Assembly: GCA_003563465.1 (NCBI GenBank)
Contig: PWVH01000037.1
Location: 1-64,000 of the forward strand
DNA: 64,000 nucleotides
Direction: 5' to 3'
Origin: Coriobacteriaceae bacterium
GTDB lineage: Bacteria > Actinomycetota > Coriobacteriia > Anaerosomatales > SLCP01
Positions 9,269 through 17,701 of this stretch are shown in pieces (position 1 is the stretch's first letter; each line of letters begins with the position of its first letter). The position numbers and the translations under genes were made by a program. The notes under the pieces are model-generated. The model ran no database searches, was not told where the DNA came from, and was given only the letters and a program-made list of their open reading frames with translations.

Positions 9269-10111
9269 ATGTACAACCTCAGATACCATATCGCCTCGCT
9301 GGTCGCTGTATTTCTCTCGCTGTCCATAGGGCTATTGCTCGGAACCATAGTGGTGGAAAGAGGAACGCTCGATCGCCAGAAAGAAGCTATCGTCAGAAGC
9401 TTGCAAGACGAGTTCCGCACACTGGACGAGGCCAACCGAGAGCTTCAGGCGGCGTTGACATCGCAAGAGGATCTCGTGGGGACGTTGGTTCCGCTGGTGG
9501 TTGAAGGCGAGCTCGAAGGTAGCCCCGTGCTGGTGCTGGCCAGCGCCGGCAGAGCGGATGGCCTCTCCGCAGTAAACGAGGCCATAGTGCTAGCAGGCGG
9601 GATACCGGTCACCATGATGCTCTCGGCGCCTGATTTCGGCTTGGAAGACCCGGCGGTTTCAGAAGTGATGAGCGATCTGGTAGGACCGGTCGATGAGACT
9701 GCCATCATGGCAAGCGTGGTTGAGACGCTGACTTCTGAATGGAGCACCTCAGTGCCCGGCCGGCCACTGACCGATGTGCTGTCGGAGGCAGGGGTATTCA
9801 CCATCGACGGCGATCCTGGTGCAGAGACGCCTGTCGGTGCGGTGGTGGTGCTTGCATCTTTCGCGGGGGAGCCGGATTCCGGAGCGCTATCGTTCGCTCG
9901 TTCGCTTGCGGATTCGGGTCTGCCGGCAGTAGGAGTGGAGGCTGTCACTCGATCCACCGGTGTCGCGGACGCAGCGATAGAGCTGGGCCTTTCGACGGTC
10001 GACAGCATGGGAATGCCGGAGGGCACTTACTCCCTGGTCTGGGTGTTATCGGGTCGAGCCAGCGGCTCTTTCGGCTACAGGGAGGGCGCGCAGGCACCCT
10101 GGCCACGCTGA
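9269..10111 (+). CDS. steB: SteB / MctB family (copper transporter family) single-pass membrane protein
   Basis: Matches the family annotated as copper transporter (MctB, DUF3186) and renamed SteB for the partner of SteA. It has 280 residues. Seen: the invariant N-terminus MYNLRYHIASLVAVFLSLSI, a transmembrane helix (about 8-28), a coiled-coil neck (30-65, QKEAIVRSLQDEFRTLDEAN), and an extracellular domain with GLSAVNEAIVLAGGIPV. No Cys/His/Met clusters suggest copper transport, so a structural role in septation with SteA fits better. It ends 15 bases from the convergent glycosyltransferase gene. Confidence 0.85.
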   Translation: MYNLRYHIASLVAVFLSLSIGLLLGTIVVERGTLDRQKEAIVRSLQDEFRTLDEANRELQAALTSQEDLVGTLVPLVVEGELEGSPVLVLASAGRADGLSAVNEAIVLAGGIPVTMMLSAPDFGLEDPAVSEVMSDLVGPVDETAIMASVVETLTSEWSTSVPGRPLTDVLSEAGVFTIDGDPGAETPVGAVVVLASFAGEPDSGALSFARSLADSGLPAVGVEAVTRSTGVADAAIELGLSTVDSMGMPEGTYSLVWVLSGRASGSFGYREGAQAPWPR

Positions 10112-10126
10112 GCCGGCATGAGGCGT

Positions 10127-10807
10127 TCAACGTCGTTCGAATGCGAGCCTGGCAAGGGCAAGAGCGACGTGGACGAACTGCCTTCCGCGATGTATGAAGC
10201 CAGCCAGGTCACGGCCGGTGGCCGCGTGGGCCATTGCGGTCTCCACCTCGGCCACACGCAGGCCGGCTCGCAGCGCGCGAATCGTGAGTGCGACCTCAAC
10301 ACCGTAGCCGAACGCGAACGGAGTGCAAGCGTCGATGGCGGCACGCGAGAGCGCTCGCTGTCCCGAGAGGGGAGCTCGTGCGTCGAAGTCCCCGCCCAGT
10401 CTGGTGATTCCCCATCGAGCCAGGCCTTTCACGAGCCCGAATCCGCCCTTGCCAGACGGAGGGGAGAAGCAGGCGATGGTCATGTCGGCTCGATCGGTGA
10501 GTATGGGGTGAAGGAGCAGCTCTCCGTGTCGGGCTGTCTTCCCCAAGTCGCCGTCGAGTAGAAGCAGTACATCCGGATCGCGTGCCTCTGTCAGGCCAGC
10601 ATCCAGCGCGCCACCTTTGCCCACGTTCTCTTTCAGCCGAACGACGCGTGCACCGGCGTTTTCGGCACGGCTTGCGGTGTCATCCGTAGAGGCATCGTCA
10701 ATCACGATCACCTCTGAAACCGTGGGAAGTCCGATTGCAGCCGAGACCGTAGCGCCGATTCGCTCTTCTTCGTCGTGTGCAGGAATCAAGACTGCGGTCC
10801 GTGCCAT
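10127..10807 (-). CDS. GT2 family glycosyltransferase (dolichyl-phosphate-mannose-synthase type)
   Basis: Inverting glycosyltransferase of family 2, 226 residues. Seen: ARTAVLIPAHDEEERIGATV, the nucleotide-binding EVIVIDDASTDDTA, NVGKGGALDAGL, and the metal-binding DGD motif in LLLLDGDLGK. There are no clear membrane segments, unlike many Dpm1-type enzymes. The start at 10807 forms a TGATG overlap with the murJ stop, so it is translated with murJ. Donor and acceptor cannot be read from the sequence; a nucleotide sugar and a polyprenyl phosphate or surface glycan are the natural guesses from context. The longer open frame upstream (to 11002) is a shadow of murJ. Confidence 0.85.
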   Translation of the reverse strand: MARTAVLIPAHDEEERIGATVSAAIGLPTVSEVIVIDDASTDDTASRAENAGARVVRLKENVGKGGALDAGLTEARDPDVLLLLDGDLGKTARHGELLLHPILTDRADMTIACFSPPSGKGGFGLVKGLARWGITRLGGDFDARAPLSGQRALSRAAIDACTPFAFGYGVEVALTIRALRAGLRVAEVETAMAHAATGRDLAGFIHRGRQFVHVALALARLAFERR

Positions 10808-12456
10808 CACTGACCCCCGCGGCGATTCATTCTGCTCGTGACGAAGCGGCGCAGCATATGCGCTCCAAGCGAGACCTCGCGGACACGCATGAGCCACGCC
10901 AATCCGTACGCTATGCCTAGACCGGTGAGGCCCCCTGCCAGCAGGTGAAGGATGGGACCTCCTGGTAGGGCAGCAACGGTGAGCAGCCGGACTATTCCCC
11001 AAGCGCTCAAGCCGCCTGCGATTGATGCGAGAAGCACGCGGGCGACCATGGAGGCTATTCCTCGGATATCGTATCCACCGATACGCTTGCGCAATATGAG
11101 AACCAGGGCCGAGAGGCTCAACAGATAGAAGATGCCGTCTGCGATCGGGATTCCCTTGAGGCCGATTCCACCCCAGTTAGCCAACCCAGTCGTGAGCGTG
11201 GCGTACAAGGTGATTTGAACGACGGTAAGACCGAGGTTCGTGAGCATCGGCGTGCGAGTATCCTGCATCGAGTAGAAGGTCTTGAGCACATACATGAAGG
11301 ATGCGAAGAAGAAGAGCCCGGCGGCCCACCAGACAAGTATCTCTGCTACAACCGGAACATCATCGGCGGTAAACCTTCCGGCTCTGTAGAGGGTTATGAG
11401 CGGTTGACTGAGAGCGATCAGCATTGCCGCCATGGGTATCATCAGCAGCGCTGTGGTGCGGAAGCCCTTGACGAATTGCTCCTTGAAAGCGGTCCAGTCC
11501 TGTCGACCTGCCGCTTCGGACAGCTCGGTGAAGATCGCAGTTGCGAGCGCGACGGCGAATATACCGTATGGGAGCTGGTAGAACATCCATGCGTATAGCA
11601 GGGTCGCAGGCCCTTCGGGCGCGGTCTCCAGTGCGTAGGCGTTTCGGAACGACACGGCTACCACGTTCGTAGCTACGTAGATCACCGTCGGGAGTGCCAT
11701 GCGGCCCATGGCCTTCATCCCGGGATGCCTGATGTCGATAGCGGGTGTGTAGCGCACCCCGGATCTCACAAGGCTGGGGAGTTGAACGACGAACATGACG
11801 AGAACGCCCATCGAAGTGCCTACCGCGAGCAGAACGAATGCAAGGTCGGGATCGTGGCCGTGAACCGGTACGTAGAGCCCAAGCAGTGCGAATATGACCA
11901 CGAGGTTGTTGAAGACCGGTCCTAGAGCCGGCCAGAGGAAGCGGCGTTGGGCGTTCAAGAGCCCGCTGATGACAGCTCCGGCCCCGTATGCTACCACCTG
12001 TACCGCGAAGAAGCGGAAGAATTCCGTTGCGAGCTGCGCTTCCTCCGGAGAGATGCGAAAGGTCTGGGTTCGCACGATTTGGGCTGCGAATACGGTGCCT
12101 AGGATCGAGATGATGCCGAGGGCGACCACGGTGAGGTTGAAGAGCGAGCTGGCGTATCGCCATGCATCGTCCTCACCGGCTTCCTTGCGGCGCTGCAGGA
12201 AGACAGGAATGAACAGCGATGAGATCACGCCTCCAGCCACTAGTTCGTAGATCATATTGGGGATGTTGTTGGCTACGCTGTATGAGGCGGCCATCGCCGT
12301 GACGCCGAGCGCATAAGCGGTTGCCCACGTGCGGGCGAACCCGGTCACGCGTGAGAGTGCCGTGGAGACGGACATGATTGCGGTAGAACGTGCGATCGCA
12401 GGCCTGCTGATGAAGACCTCCTCCCATGTGGCGGTTCGCATCGGCGAGCCCGCCAT
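10807..12456 (-). CDS. murJ: Lipid II flippase MurJ
   Basis: MOP-superfamily flippase that moves lipid II across the membrane. At 549 residues with about 14 hydrophobic segments it fits MurJ. Seen: SVSTALSRVTGFARTWATAYALG at the N-terminus (in pieces), ASYSVANNIPNMIYELVAGG, ISSLFIPVFLQRRKE, and later QLPYGIFAVALATAIFTELSEAAG. No extracellular pseudokinase domain follows as in mycobacterial MviN. It is placed with a GT2 enzyme and divergent from two more envelope genes, so the substrate could be lipid II or another lipid-linked glycan. ATG 12456 has no Shine-Dalgarno but lies 8 bases below a TACAAT hexamer, suggesting a leaderless message. Confidence 0.93.
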   Translation of the reverse strand: MAGSPMRTATWEEVFISRPAIARSTAIMSVSTALSRVTGFARTWATAYALGVTAMAASYSVANNIPNMIYELVAGGVISSLFIPVFLQRRKEAGEDDAWRYASSLFNLTVVALGIISILGTVFAAQIVRTQTFRISPEEAQLATEFFRFFAVQVVAYGAGAVISGLLNAQRRFLWPALGPVFNNLVVIFALLGLYVPVHGHDPDLAFVLLAVGTSMGVLVMFVVQLPSLVRSGVRYTPAIDIRHPGMKAMGRMALPTVIYVATNVVAVSFRNAYALETAPEGPATLLYAWMFYQLPYGIFAVALATAIFTELSEAAGRQDWTAFKEQFVKGFRTTALLMIPMAAMLIALSQPLITLYRAGRFTADDVPVVAEILVWWAAGLFFFASFMYVLKTFYSMQDTRTPMLTNLGLTVVQITLYATLTTGLANWGGIGLKGIPIADGIFYLLSLSALVLILRKRIGGYDIRGIASMVARVLLASIAGGLSAWGIVRLLTVAALPGGPILHLLAGGLTGLGIAYGLAWLMRVREVSLGAHMLRRFVTSRMNRRGGQ

Positions 12457-12464
12457 CCTGCGCT

Positions 12465-12470
12465 ATTGTA
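12465..12470 (-). promoter_or_regulatory. Candidate -10 element for murJ (leaderless)
   Basis: Read on the minus strand the bases are TACAAT (5 of 6 to the sigma70 consensus), ending 8 bases before the murJ ATG at 12456. Transcription would then begin at or within two bases of the start codon. No good -35 is visible, and no ribosome site precedes the ATG. Confidence 0.45.
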
Positions 12471-12561
12471 GCCCTTTGCACGTGTGTTGCCGCCCATGCG
12501 TATCTTGACCGTTCGCTAACGGCTTGCAAGCACGACAAGCGTCGCATGGTCCGCCTTGGGC

Positions 12562-12567
12562 TATACT
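12562..12567 (+). promoter_or_regulatory. Candidate -10 element for the phosphatase-like gene
   Basis: TATACT within the 224-base divergent region between murJ and the gene at 12681. A matching -35 is not evident. The remainder of the intergenic region shows no gene I can support. Confidence 0.35.
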
Positions 12568-12680
12568 TGCTTGCGGGCGCCATCAGCCCGGTCGGCTGCG
12601 ATTCAGCCTCGACCTCGTATCGTGTCCCCACGAAGAGACCGCCGCTGACGGTCGGTTCGTCTGCGCCGGAGGAAGGCTCG

Positions 12681-14999
12681 ATGAAGCATATTCGCAAAGC
12701 CGTCATCGCGTTCTGTTCTGTTGCCGTCGCTCTAGCTGCATTGCCCTCCGCGTCGCCGGCGGAAGAGCTTCCCGTAGCTCGAGTAGTGTTGGTGCTTGCT
12801 CCCTATCTGCGGTGGAGTGACGTCGACTCGCAGTTGGCCCCGACGATTCACCGGCTGGCGGAGGAAGGGGCGATCGGCAACATCAACCTTCGTAGCCGGA
12901 GTCGCATCACGAGGGCCACAACACCTCTACAGGGCGCCCTTACTTTCTCGGCGGGGTCCTGGGCTGCGGCCGATCCTGCTGCGCCGCAGCCACACAGCGT
13001 CTCTGAGTACTACGAAGGTGGTTCGGCGTTCGACGCGTACGGACGGATGACGGGTGAGGATGCGACGGGATACGACATAGTCTTCCTAGGCTTGCCCCGT
13101 ACCGTCCGCTTCAACGAACAGGCTGGTACCCTGGCGATACGCCTGGGTGCTCTCGGTCAGGCGATCAGCGATGCAGGTGGCGTGACCGGTGCTGTGGGCA
13201 ACTCGGATTCAGGATACGAGGTGCGAGGGCTATGGCGCAACCGTCCGGCGGCCGCTGTGGCGATGGACGAAGCGGGCCGGGTGCATCTTGGTGACGTATC
13301 GAGCAATCTCTTGGTCAACGACCCGGATGCCCCCTTCGGATTCGCGACGGACATGGATGTGTTCGGAAGCGAGTACCTGCGCGTGCTCGAGGGAGCGGAA
13401 GCTGCAGGTGGATCATCGTTCATCGTGTTGGATGCCGGAGATCCTCACAGGGCACGGGAGTTTGCGGTCGACGTCACGCCTGAAGTCGCCGAGGACCATC
13501 GGCTTGCCGCAGTGCGCACGCTCGACGAAGTGGTCCGACTGGCCGCCGACACACTACCGCGCGACGGTCTGTTGGTGGTTCTGCCTCAGGTGGTTGCCGC
13601 GGAAAGTGGCGCAGTGACGGGTTTCGGACCTGCCATCGTTTACGGGCCGGGATGGTCGGGTTATCTGAGTTCGTCTTCGACACAGCGTCGGGGCTTGGTT
13701 ACCAATCTCGATGTAGCCGCCACGGTGCTCACCGAGATGGGAATCGATGTTCCGGTGGAGGTTCTCGGCAACCCCATGGTTGCCGATGGGACCTTGCTGC
13801 CGGCCGAAGACAGGATTGAGGTCCTTAGGGCTGATGACGCGACCGCAGTGGCCATCGACGGTGTCAGGGCTCCGGTGGTGAACTGGTTCATCGCCTTGAC
13901 CACGATAGTGCTGCTACTGTGCACTGTGGTTCTCTTGCGCGCCCGGCGGTGGCCGGATCGAGTCGTCACAAGCGTCTCTGCGCTGGGTCGCAAGGTCTTG
14001 CTTCTCCCGCTGGCCGTTCCTCCAGCATCACTCCTGATGTTCATCGTCGATTCGCGGCCAGAATCGTCGGGCGACGCGATCGTAGCTTTCTCGATCGCTC
14101 TGGCTGGCGTATGGGTTGCCGGACTCTCTTTCGAGCGCTTCGCGGGCGAACGCATGGCGGTCATAGCGCTGAGTCTGCTGGGAGCGGCGATTCTGACGGT
14201 CGATCAGTTCGTCGGGGCTCCACTGTCCTTCACCGGTTTCTTGAGTTATTCACCACTACTTGCTGCCCGCTATTACGGTCTTGGTAATGAGGGTGCAGCC
14301 CTTCTGTTCGGGGCTGCCGCAATCGGAACAGCTTTGCTTCTCGACGAGTGTCGCAGAGGAGAACACAAACGCGCGCTAGGGCTTTGGGGCGTTCCGATCA
14401 TAGGTCTGTTGGTCACGTGGGTAGGCGCGTCTCCGACTCTAGGTGCCAATATCGCGGTGGCTTTCTGGAGTGTCGTGGGGTTCGGAGCGATGTGGGCGAT
14501 ATACAACGAGATCCGTATCGACTGGCGCGTTATCGTCAGCGCTCTTCTGATCGTCGCAGTTCTCATAGCGATCTTCTCGTTCATCGATCTAAGAGCCGAG
14601 CCCGGTGAGCGATCTCACCTGGCGCGTGCATGGGAGAGCATGTCCAAAGGCGGCATCTCGGAGCTGTGGCTCATAGTCGTCAGGAAGGCCGAAACCAACA
14701 TCCGAGTCCTGACTCACACCAACTGGACCTATCTGCTGATCGCCGTTCTTGCGTTCCTCGGCTTCATGCGTTGGCGTCCACAAGGTGACTTCGCTGCGAC
14801 GCTTGAAGAGAACCCCGGCTTCTCCGCAGGGATGGCAGGATGTCTCATCGGCGGGCTTGCGGCGTATGTGACCGAGGACTCGGGAATCGTTCTTCCCGCA
14901 CTCATCGTGCTCTATGTAGGCGTGGGCATCTTGCATCTTATGCTGGCTCGGCTGCCTAAGGCGGTGGCCGAGGATAGAGCTGAGGAACAGACTTGCTGA
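12681..14999 (+). CDS. Large membrane protein with N-terminal alkaline-phosphatase/sulfatase-like domain
   Basis: A 772-residue protein of unknown function. Residues 1-27 look like a signal peptide (KAVIAFCSVAVALAALPSAS, then PAEE). Residues about 30-390 resemble the alkaline-phosphatase superfamily: a VVLVLAPYLRWSD opening, a SFIVLDAGDPHRA strand-loop, and near the end GLVTNLDVAATVLTEMGIDVP, the pattern typical of sulfatase or phosphotransferase ends. The metal ligands and catalytic Ser/Thr are not obvious, so the domain may be inactive. Residues 410-760 hold about nine hydrophobic helices. ATG 12681 follows GGAGGAAGG (12668-12676). It is coupled to the PNPT-like gene by a 7-base overlap. 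A phosphoglycerol or phosphoethanolamine transferase-like role on an envelope glycan is only a guess. Confidence 0.75.
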   Translation: MKHIRKAVIAFCSVAVALAALPSASPAEELPVARVVLVLAPYLRWSDVDSQLAPTIHRLAEEGAIGNINLRSRSRITRATTPLQGALTFSAGSWAAADPAAPQPHSVSEYYEGGSAFDAYGRMTGEDATGYDIVFLGLPRTVRFNEQAGTLAIRLGALGQAISDAGGVTGAVGNSDSGYEVRGLWRNRPAAAVAMDEAGRVHLGDVSSNLLVNDPDAPFGFATDMDVFGSEYLRVLEGAEAAGGSSFIVLDAGDPHRAREFAVDVTPEVAEDHRLAAVRTLDEVVRLAADTLPRDGLLVVLPQVVAAESGAVTGFGPAIVYGPGWSGYLSSSSTQRRGLVTNLDVAATVLTEMGIDVPVEVLGNPMVADGTLLPAEDRIEVLRADDATAVAIDGVRAPVVNWFIALTTIVLLLCTVVLLRARRWPDRVVTSVSALGRKVLLLPLAVPPASLLMFIVDSRPESSGDAIVAFSIALAGVWVAGLSFERFAGERMAVIALSLLGAAILTVDQFVGAPLSFTGFLSYSPLLAARYYGLGNEGAALLFGAAAIGTALLLDECRRGEHKRALGLWGVPIIGLLVTWVGASPTLGANIAVAFWSVVGFGAMWAIYNEIRIDWRVIVSALLIVAVLIAIFSFIDLRAEPGERSHLARAWESMSKGGISELWLIVVRKAETNIRVLTHTNWTYLLIAVLAFLGFMRWRPQGDFAATLEENPGFSAGMAGCLIGGLAAYVTEDSGIVLPALIVLYVGVGILHLMLARLPKAVAEDRAEEQTC

Positions 15000-16000
15000 G
15001 CAGCACGACCATCTATTCCGTGATGATTCCTGCGGTCGCTGTGTTTACGGGCGTGCTTGTCCCGTGGGCCGGAATGCGCATGATGGTCCCCGCACTGCGC
15101 TCGGTGGCGCGCACCGTGCGCAACTATCGTGGGCGTGAAGTATGCCTCGGTCTGGGATTGGTGTGGGTGTTCTGGACGGCGGGCTCGGTGGCCTTTGCGG
15201 CGTTCATAGTCATCTGTGAGCGGATCATCGAGGCGAGGCTGGACGCATGGTTGTCAAGTTCGCATCTGCTGCTGGCCTTCATGGTGTTCGGCGGGTTCGT
15301 ATTCGGTCTTATCGATGATGCATTTGGCAATTCGGAACACAGGGGGTTTCGCGGTCACCTTGCGGAGTTGACGAAAGGAAGACTCACAACGGGCTCGCTC
15401 AAGCTCTTCGGCATAGGCGTTCTTTCGTTTGCTGGTGGCGCAATAGTCAGTGGCATGAGACACGACCGCATCGGGGTCTTGGATAGCATCCAGAGTGTGG
15501 GGCCATGGCTCTCGAATGTTCTGCCTGCCGCGGTCGTGATCGCTCTCGGCGCAAACACGATAAACCTCCTTGACGTGCGTCCAGGACGCGCTCTGAAGGG
15601 CTATCTCGCTCTGTCGTTTCTCGGCATCGGCTTGTTGACGTGGTTCGGGCCGATGTTCGCAGGCACCATCCAAAGTGGTAGCCAAGGCGTCGCATCGAGC
15701 GAATTGCTTGCGCTGACGGCGTTCGTCATTGGTCCGGCGACCGCTGTTTGGCGCTACGACCTAGGCGAATGCTGCATGCTCGGGGATGCCGGTGCCAACG
15801 CGGCCGGCATGTGTGCGGCGACGCTCGTCGCGATAAGCCTGCCCCCAAGCGGGCTCCTGATAGTCGCGGCGATACTCCTCGGCCTGAATCTCGCCTCGGA
15901 GAGAGTATCGTTTTCTGCAGTGATCGAGCGAACGCGCCCGCTAGCCTGGCTCGACTCGCTTGGAAGACTACAAGATGCCGAGGCAAAAACGGAAGAATGA
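14993..16000 (+). CDS. Divergent MraY/WecA-like (PNPT superfamily) membrane protein
   Basis: A 335-residue, roughly ten-helix protein related to polyprenyl-phosphate N-acetylhexosamine-1-phosphate transferases. Seen: GLIDDAFG (Asp-Asp at 108-109, as in MraY FIDDW), KGRLTTGSLKL (128-138), NTINLLDVRPGRALKG (188-203, against NAVNLTDGLDGLA in the true MraY of this window), and MLGDAGANAAG (262-272, against MGDTGS). The His-rich PLHHHFE loop of MraY is missing; its place holds NLASERVSFSAVIE. So the magnesium and polyprenyl-phosphate residues are partly kept, but the UDP-MurNAc-pentapeptide features are not. TTG start after GAGGAA (14983-14988). It may initiate a second lipid-linked glycan, or be a degenerate relative. 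Confidence 0.72.
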   Translation: MLSSTTIYSVMIPAVAVFTGVLVPWAGMRMMVPALRSVARTVRNYRGREVCLGLGLVWVFWTAGSVAFAAFIVICERIIEARLDAWLSSSHLLLAFMVFGGFVFGLIDDAFGNSEHRGFRGHLAELTKGRLTTGSLKLFGIGVLSFAGGAIVSGMRHDRIGVLDSIQSVGPWLSNVLPAAVVIALGANTINLLDVRPGRALKGYLALSFLGIGLLTWFGPMFAGTIQSGSQGVASSELLALTAFVIGPATAVWRYDLGECCMLGDAGANAAGMCAATLVAISLPPSGLLIVAAILLGLNLASERVSFSAVIERTRPLAWLDSLGRLQDAEAKTEE

Positions 16001-16081
16001 GGGCCCGCGTGTCGTTTCGCGCGGGTAGAATGACAAAGGGGACATGAGAGGGCCGAGGCGGACGGAGGCTGGATCCGACAG

Positions 16082-17695
16082 ATGGCGAAACACATATTCG
16101 TGACCGGTGGTGTGGTGAGTTCGCTCGGCAAGGGGATAACCGCGGCTTCTCTCGGGCGCCTGCTGAAGTCTCGTGGCCTGAAGGTCACCATCCAGAAGCT
16201 CGACCCTTACCTCAATGTAGATCCAGGCACGATGAGCCCGTTCCAACACGGCGAGGTGTTCGTCACGGATGACGGAGGGGAAACAGACCTCGATCTCGGA
16301 CACTACGAGCGCTTCATCGACGAGCCTCTTGCACGTGATTGCAGCGTGACCGCTGGATCCATCTATCAGACCGTCGTCACCAAGGAACGGCGCGGTGACT
16401 TCCTCGGCGGCACGGTACAAGTGATTCCGCACGTTACCAACGAGATCAAGGATCGCATCACACGTCTTGCGGAGCAGACGAAACCAGACGTGATAATCAC
16501 CGAAGTGGGTGGCACTGTCGGCGATATCGAATCTCTGCCGTTCATCGAGGCTATCCGCCAGTTGAAGAAGGATGTCGGTGCTGCTGACGTATGCTACATC
16601 CACGTCACTCTGGTACCCTACATCGCTACCTCGGCGGAGCTGAAGACCAAGCCCACTCAGCACTCTGTCAAGGAACTGCGCTCGATCGGTATCCAACCGG
16701 ACTTCATAGTGTGCCGTTCGGACCGGTCCATCGACGCGAGCATACGGCGCAAGATAGCACTCTTCTGCGACGTGGACCCCGAGGCGGTCGTCAGCGCTCA
16801 GGATGCGACCTCGATATACGAGGTTCCCCTACACCTTCGTGAACAGGGTCTCGATGAGATGGTGATCGAGCGCCTGGATCTTGAGTGCGGCCTGCCCGAC
16901 ATGGACGAGTGGGAGTCATTCGTCTCCCACTCGGCATCGCTTTCCGACAACGTCGACATCGCACTGGTCGGGAAGTACGTGAAGTTGCCCGATGCCTACT
17001 TGTCGATCACCGAAGCCCTCGATCACGCTGGGATATTCCACGATCACAACGTCGCCGTGCACTGGCTCGATGCGGAAAGCCTCACCCCTGAAGAAGTTGA
17101 CAGGATTCTGTCGAAGATGGACGGGATATTGGTGCCTGGGGGTTTCGGCATCCGGGGGATCGAAGGGAAGGTGCGTGCGACGCGGTTTGCTCGTGAAAAC
17201 GACGTCCCGTTCCTTGGAATATGTCTCGGGATGCAGGTGGCTGTGGTCGAGTTCGCCAGGCATGTGGCCGGACTCGAAGGTGCGAACTCGGCCGAGTTCG
17301 AACCCGCCGCCGAGCATCCTGTCATCGACCTGATGTACGAACAGCACGATCTGGCCGACATGGGCGGAACCATGCGTCTTGGAGCCTACCCGTGCAAAGT
17401 CACGCCTGGGACTAAGGGATTCGAGGCGTACGGCGAGGAGGTCACATACGAACGCCATCGCCATCGCTTCGAAGTCAACAATGCCTACCGGCAACAGCTT
17501 GCCGATGCGGGACTTACGATAAGCGGGGTCTCGCCTGACGGCAAGCTGGTCGAGATGATCGAGCTGCCGAATCATTCCTGGTTCGTGGGCATGCAAGGTC
17601 ATCCGGAGTTCAAGAGCAGGCCTACCCGTCCAGCACCGCTCTTCCGGGACTTCGTGGGTGCTGCGGTGGATTACAAGCACCGCAAAGAGGGCTGA
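16082..17695 (+). CDS. pyrG: CTP synthase
   Basis: Converts UTP to CTP using glutamine and ATP. Its 537 residues match the family. Seen: the synthetase domain start KHIFVTGGVVSSLGKG and QKLDPYLNVDPGTMSP, EVGGTVGDIES, and a C-terminal class I amidotransferase with GGFGIRG, the nucleophile motif FLGICLGMQ and the closing HPEF. ATG start with GGAGG about 14 bases upstream. In the 81 bases before it an inverted repeat CCCGCG/CGCGGG (16004-16025) may end the previous transcript, but no T-run follows. Confidence 0.97.
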   Translation: MAKHIFVTGGVVSSLGKGITAASLGRLLKSRGLKVTIQKLDPYLNVDPGTMSPFQHGEVFVTDDGGETDLDLGHYERFIDEPLARDCSVTAGSIYQTVVTKERRGDFLGGTVQVIPHVTNEIKDRITRLAEQTKPDVIITEVGGTVGDIESLPFIEAIRQLKKDVGAADVCYIHVTLVPYIATSAELKTKPTQHSVKELRSIGIQPDFIVCRSDRSIDASIRRKIALFCDVDPEAVVSAQDATSIYEVPLHLREQGLDEMVIERLDLECGLPDMDEWESFVSHSASLSDNVDIALVGKYVKLPDAYLSITEALDHAGIFHDHNVAVHWLDAESLTPEEVDRILSKMDGILVPGGFGIRGIEGKVRATRFARENDVPFLGICLGMQVAVVEFARHVAGLEGANSAEFEPAAEHPVIDLMYEQHDLADMGGTMRLGAYPCKVTPGTKGFEAYGEEVTYERHRHRFEVNNAYRQQLADAGLTISGVSPDGKLVEMIELPNHSWFVGMQGHPEFKSRPTRPAPLFRDFVGAAVDYKHRKEG

Positions 17696-17701
17696 GCGGG
17701 C

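Noticed and set aside
12415..12427. GGGAGGAGG-type ribosome site inside the start of murJ (minus strand)
   Set aside because: No in-frame ATG, GTG or TTG lies at a usable distance after it; the bases encode conserved-looking residues, so probably chance.
16916..17680. 254-codon open frame on the minus strand
   Set aside because: Lies wholly antisense to the clearly conserved pyrG, has no ribosome site and no recognisable domain.
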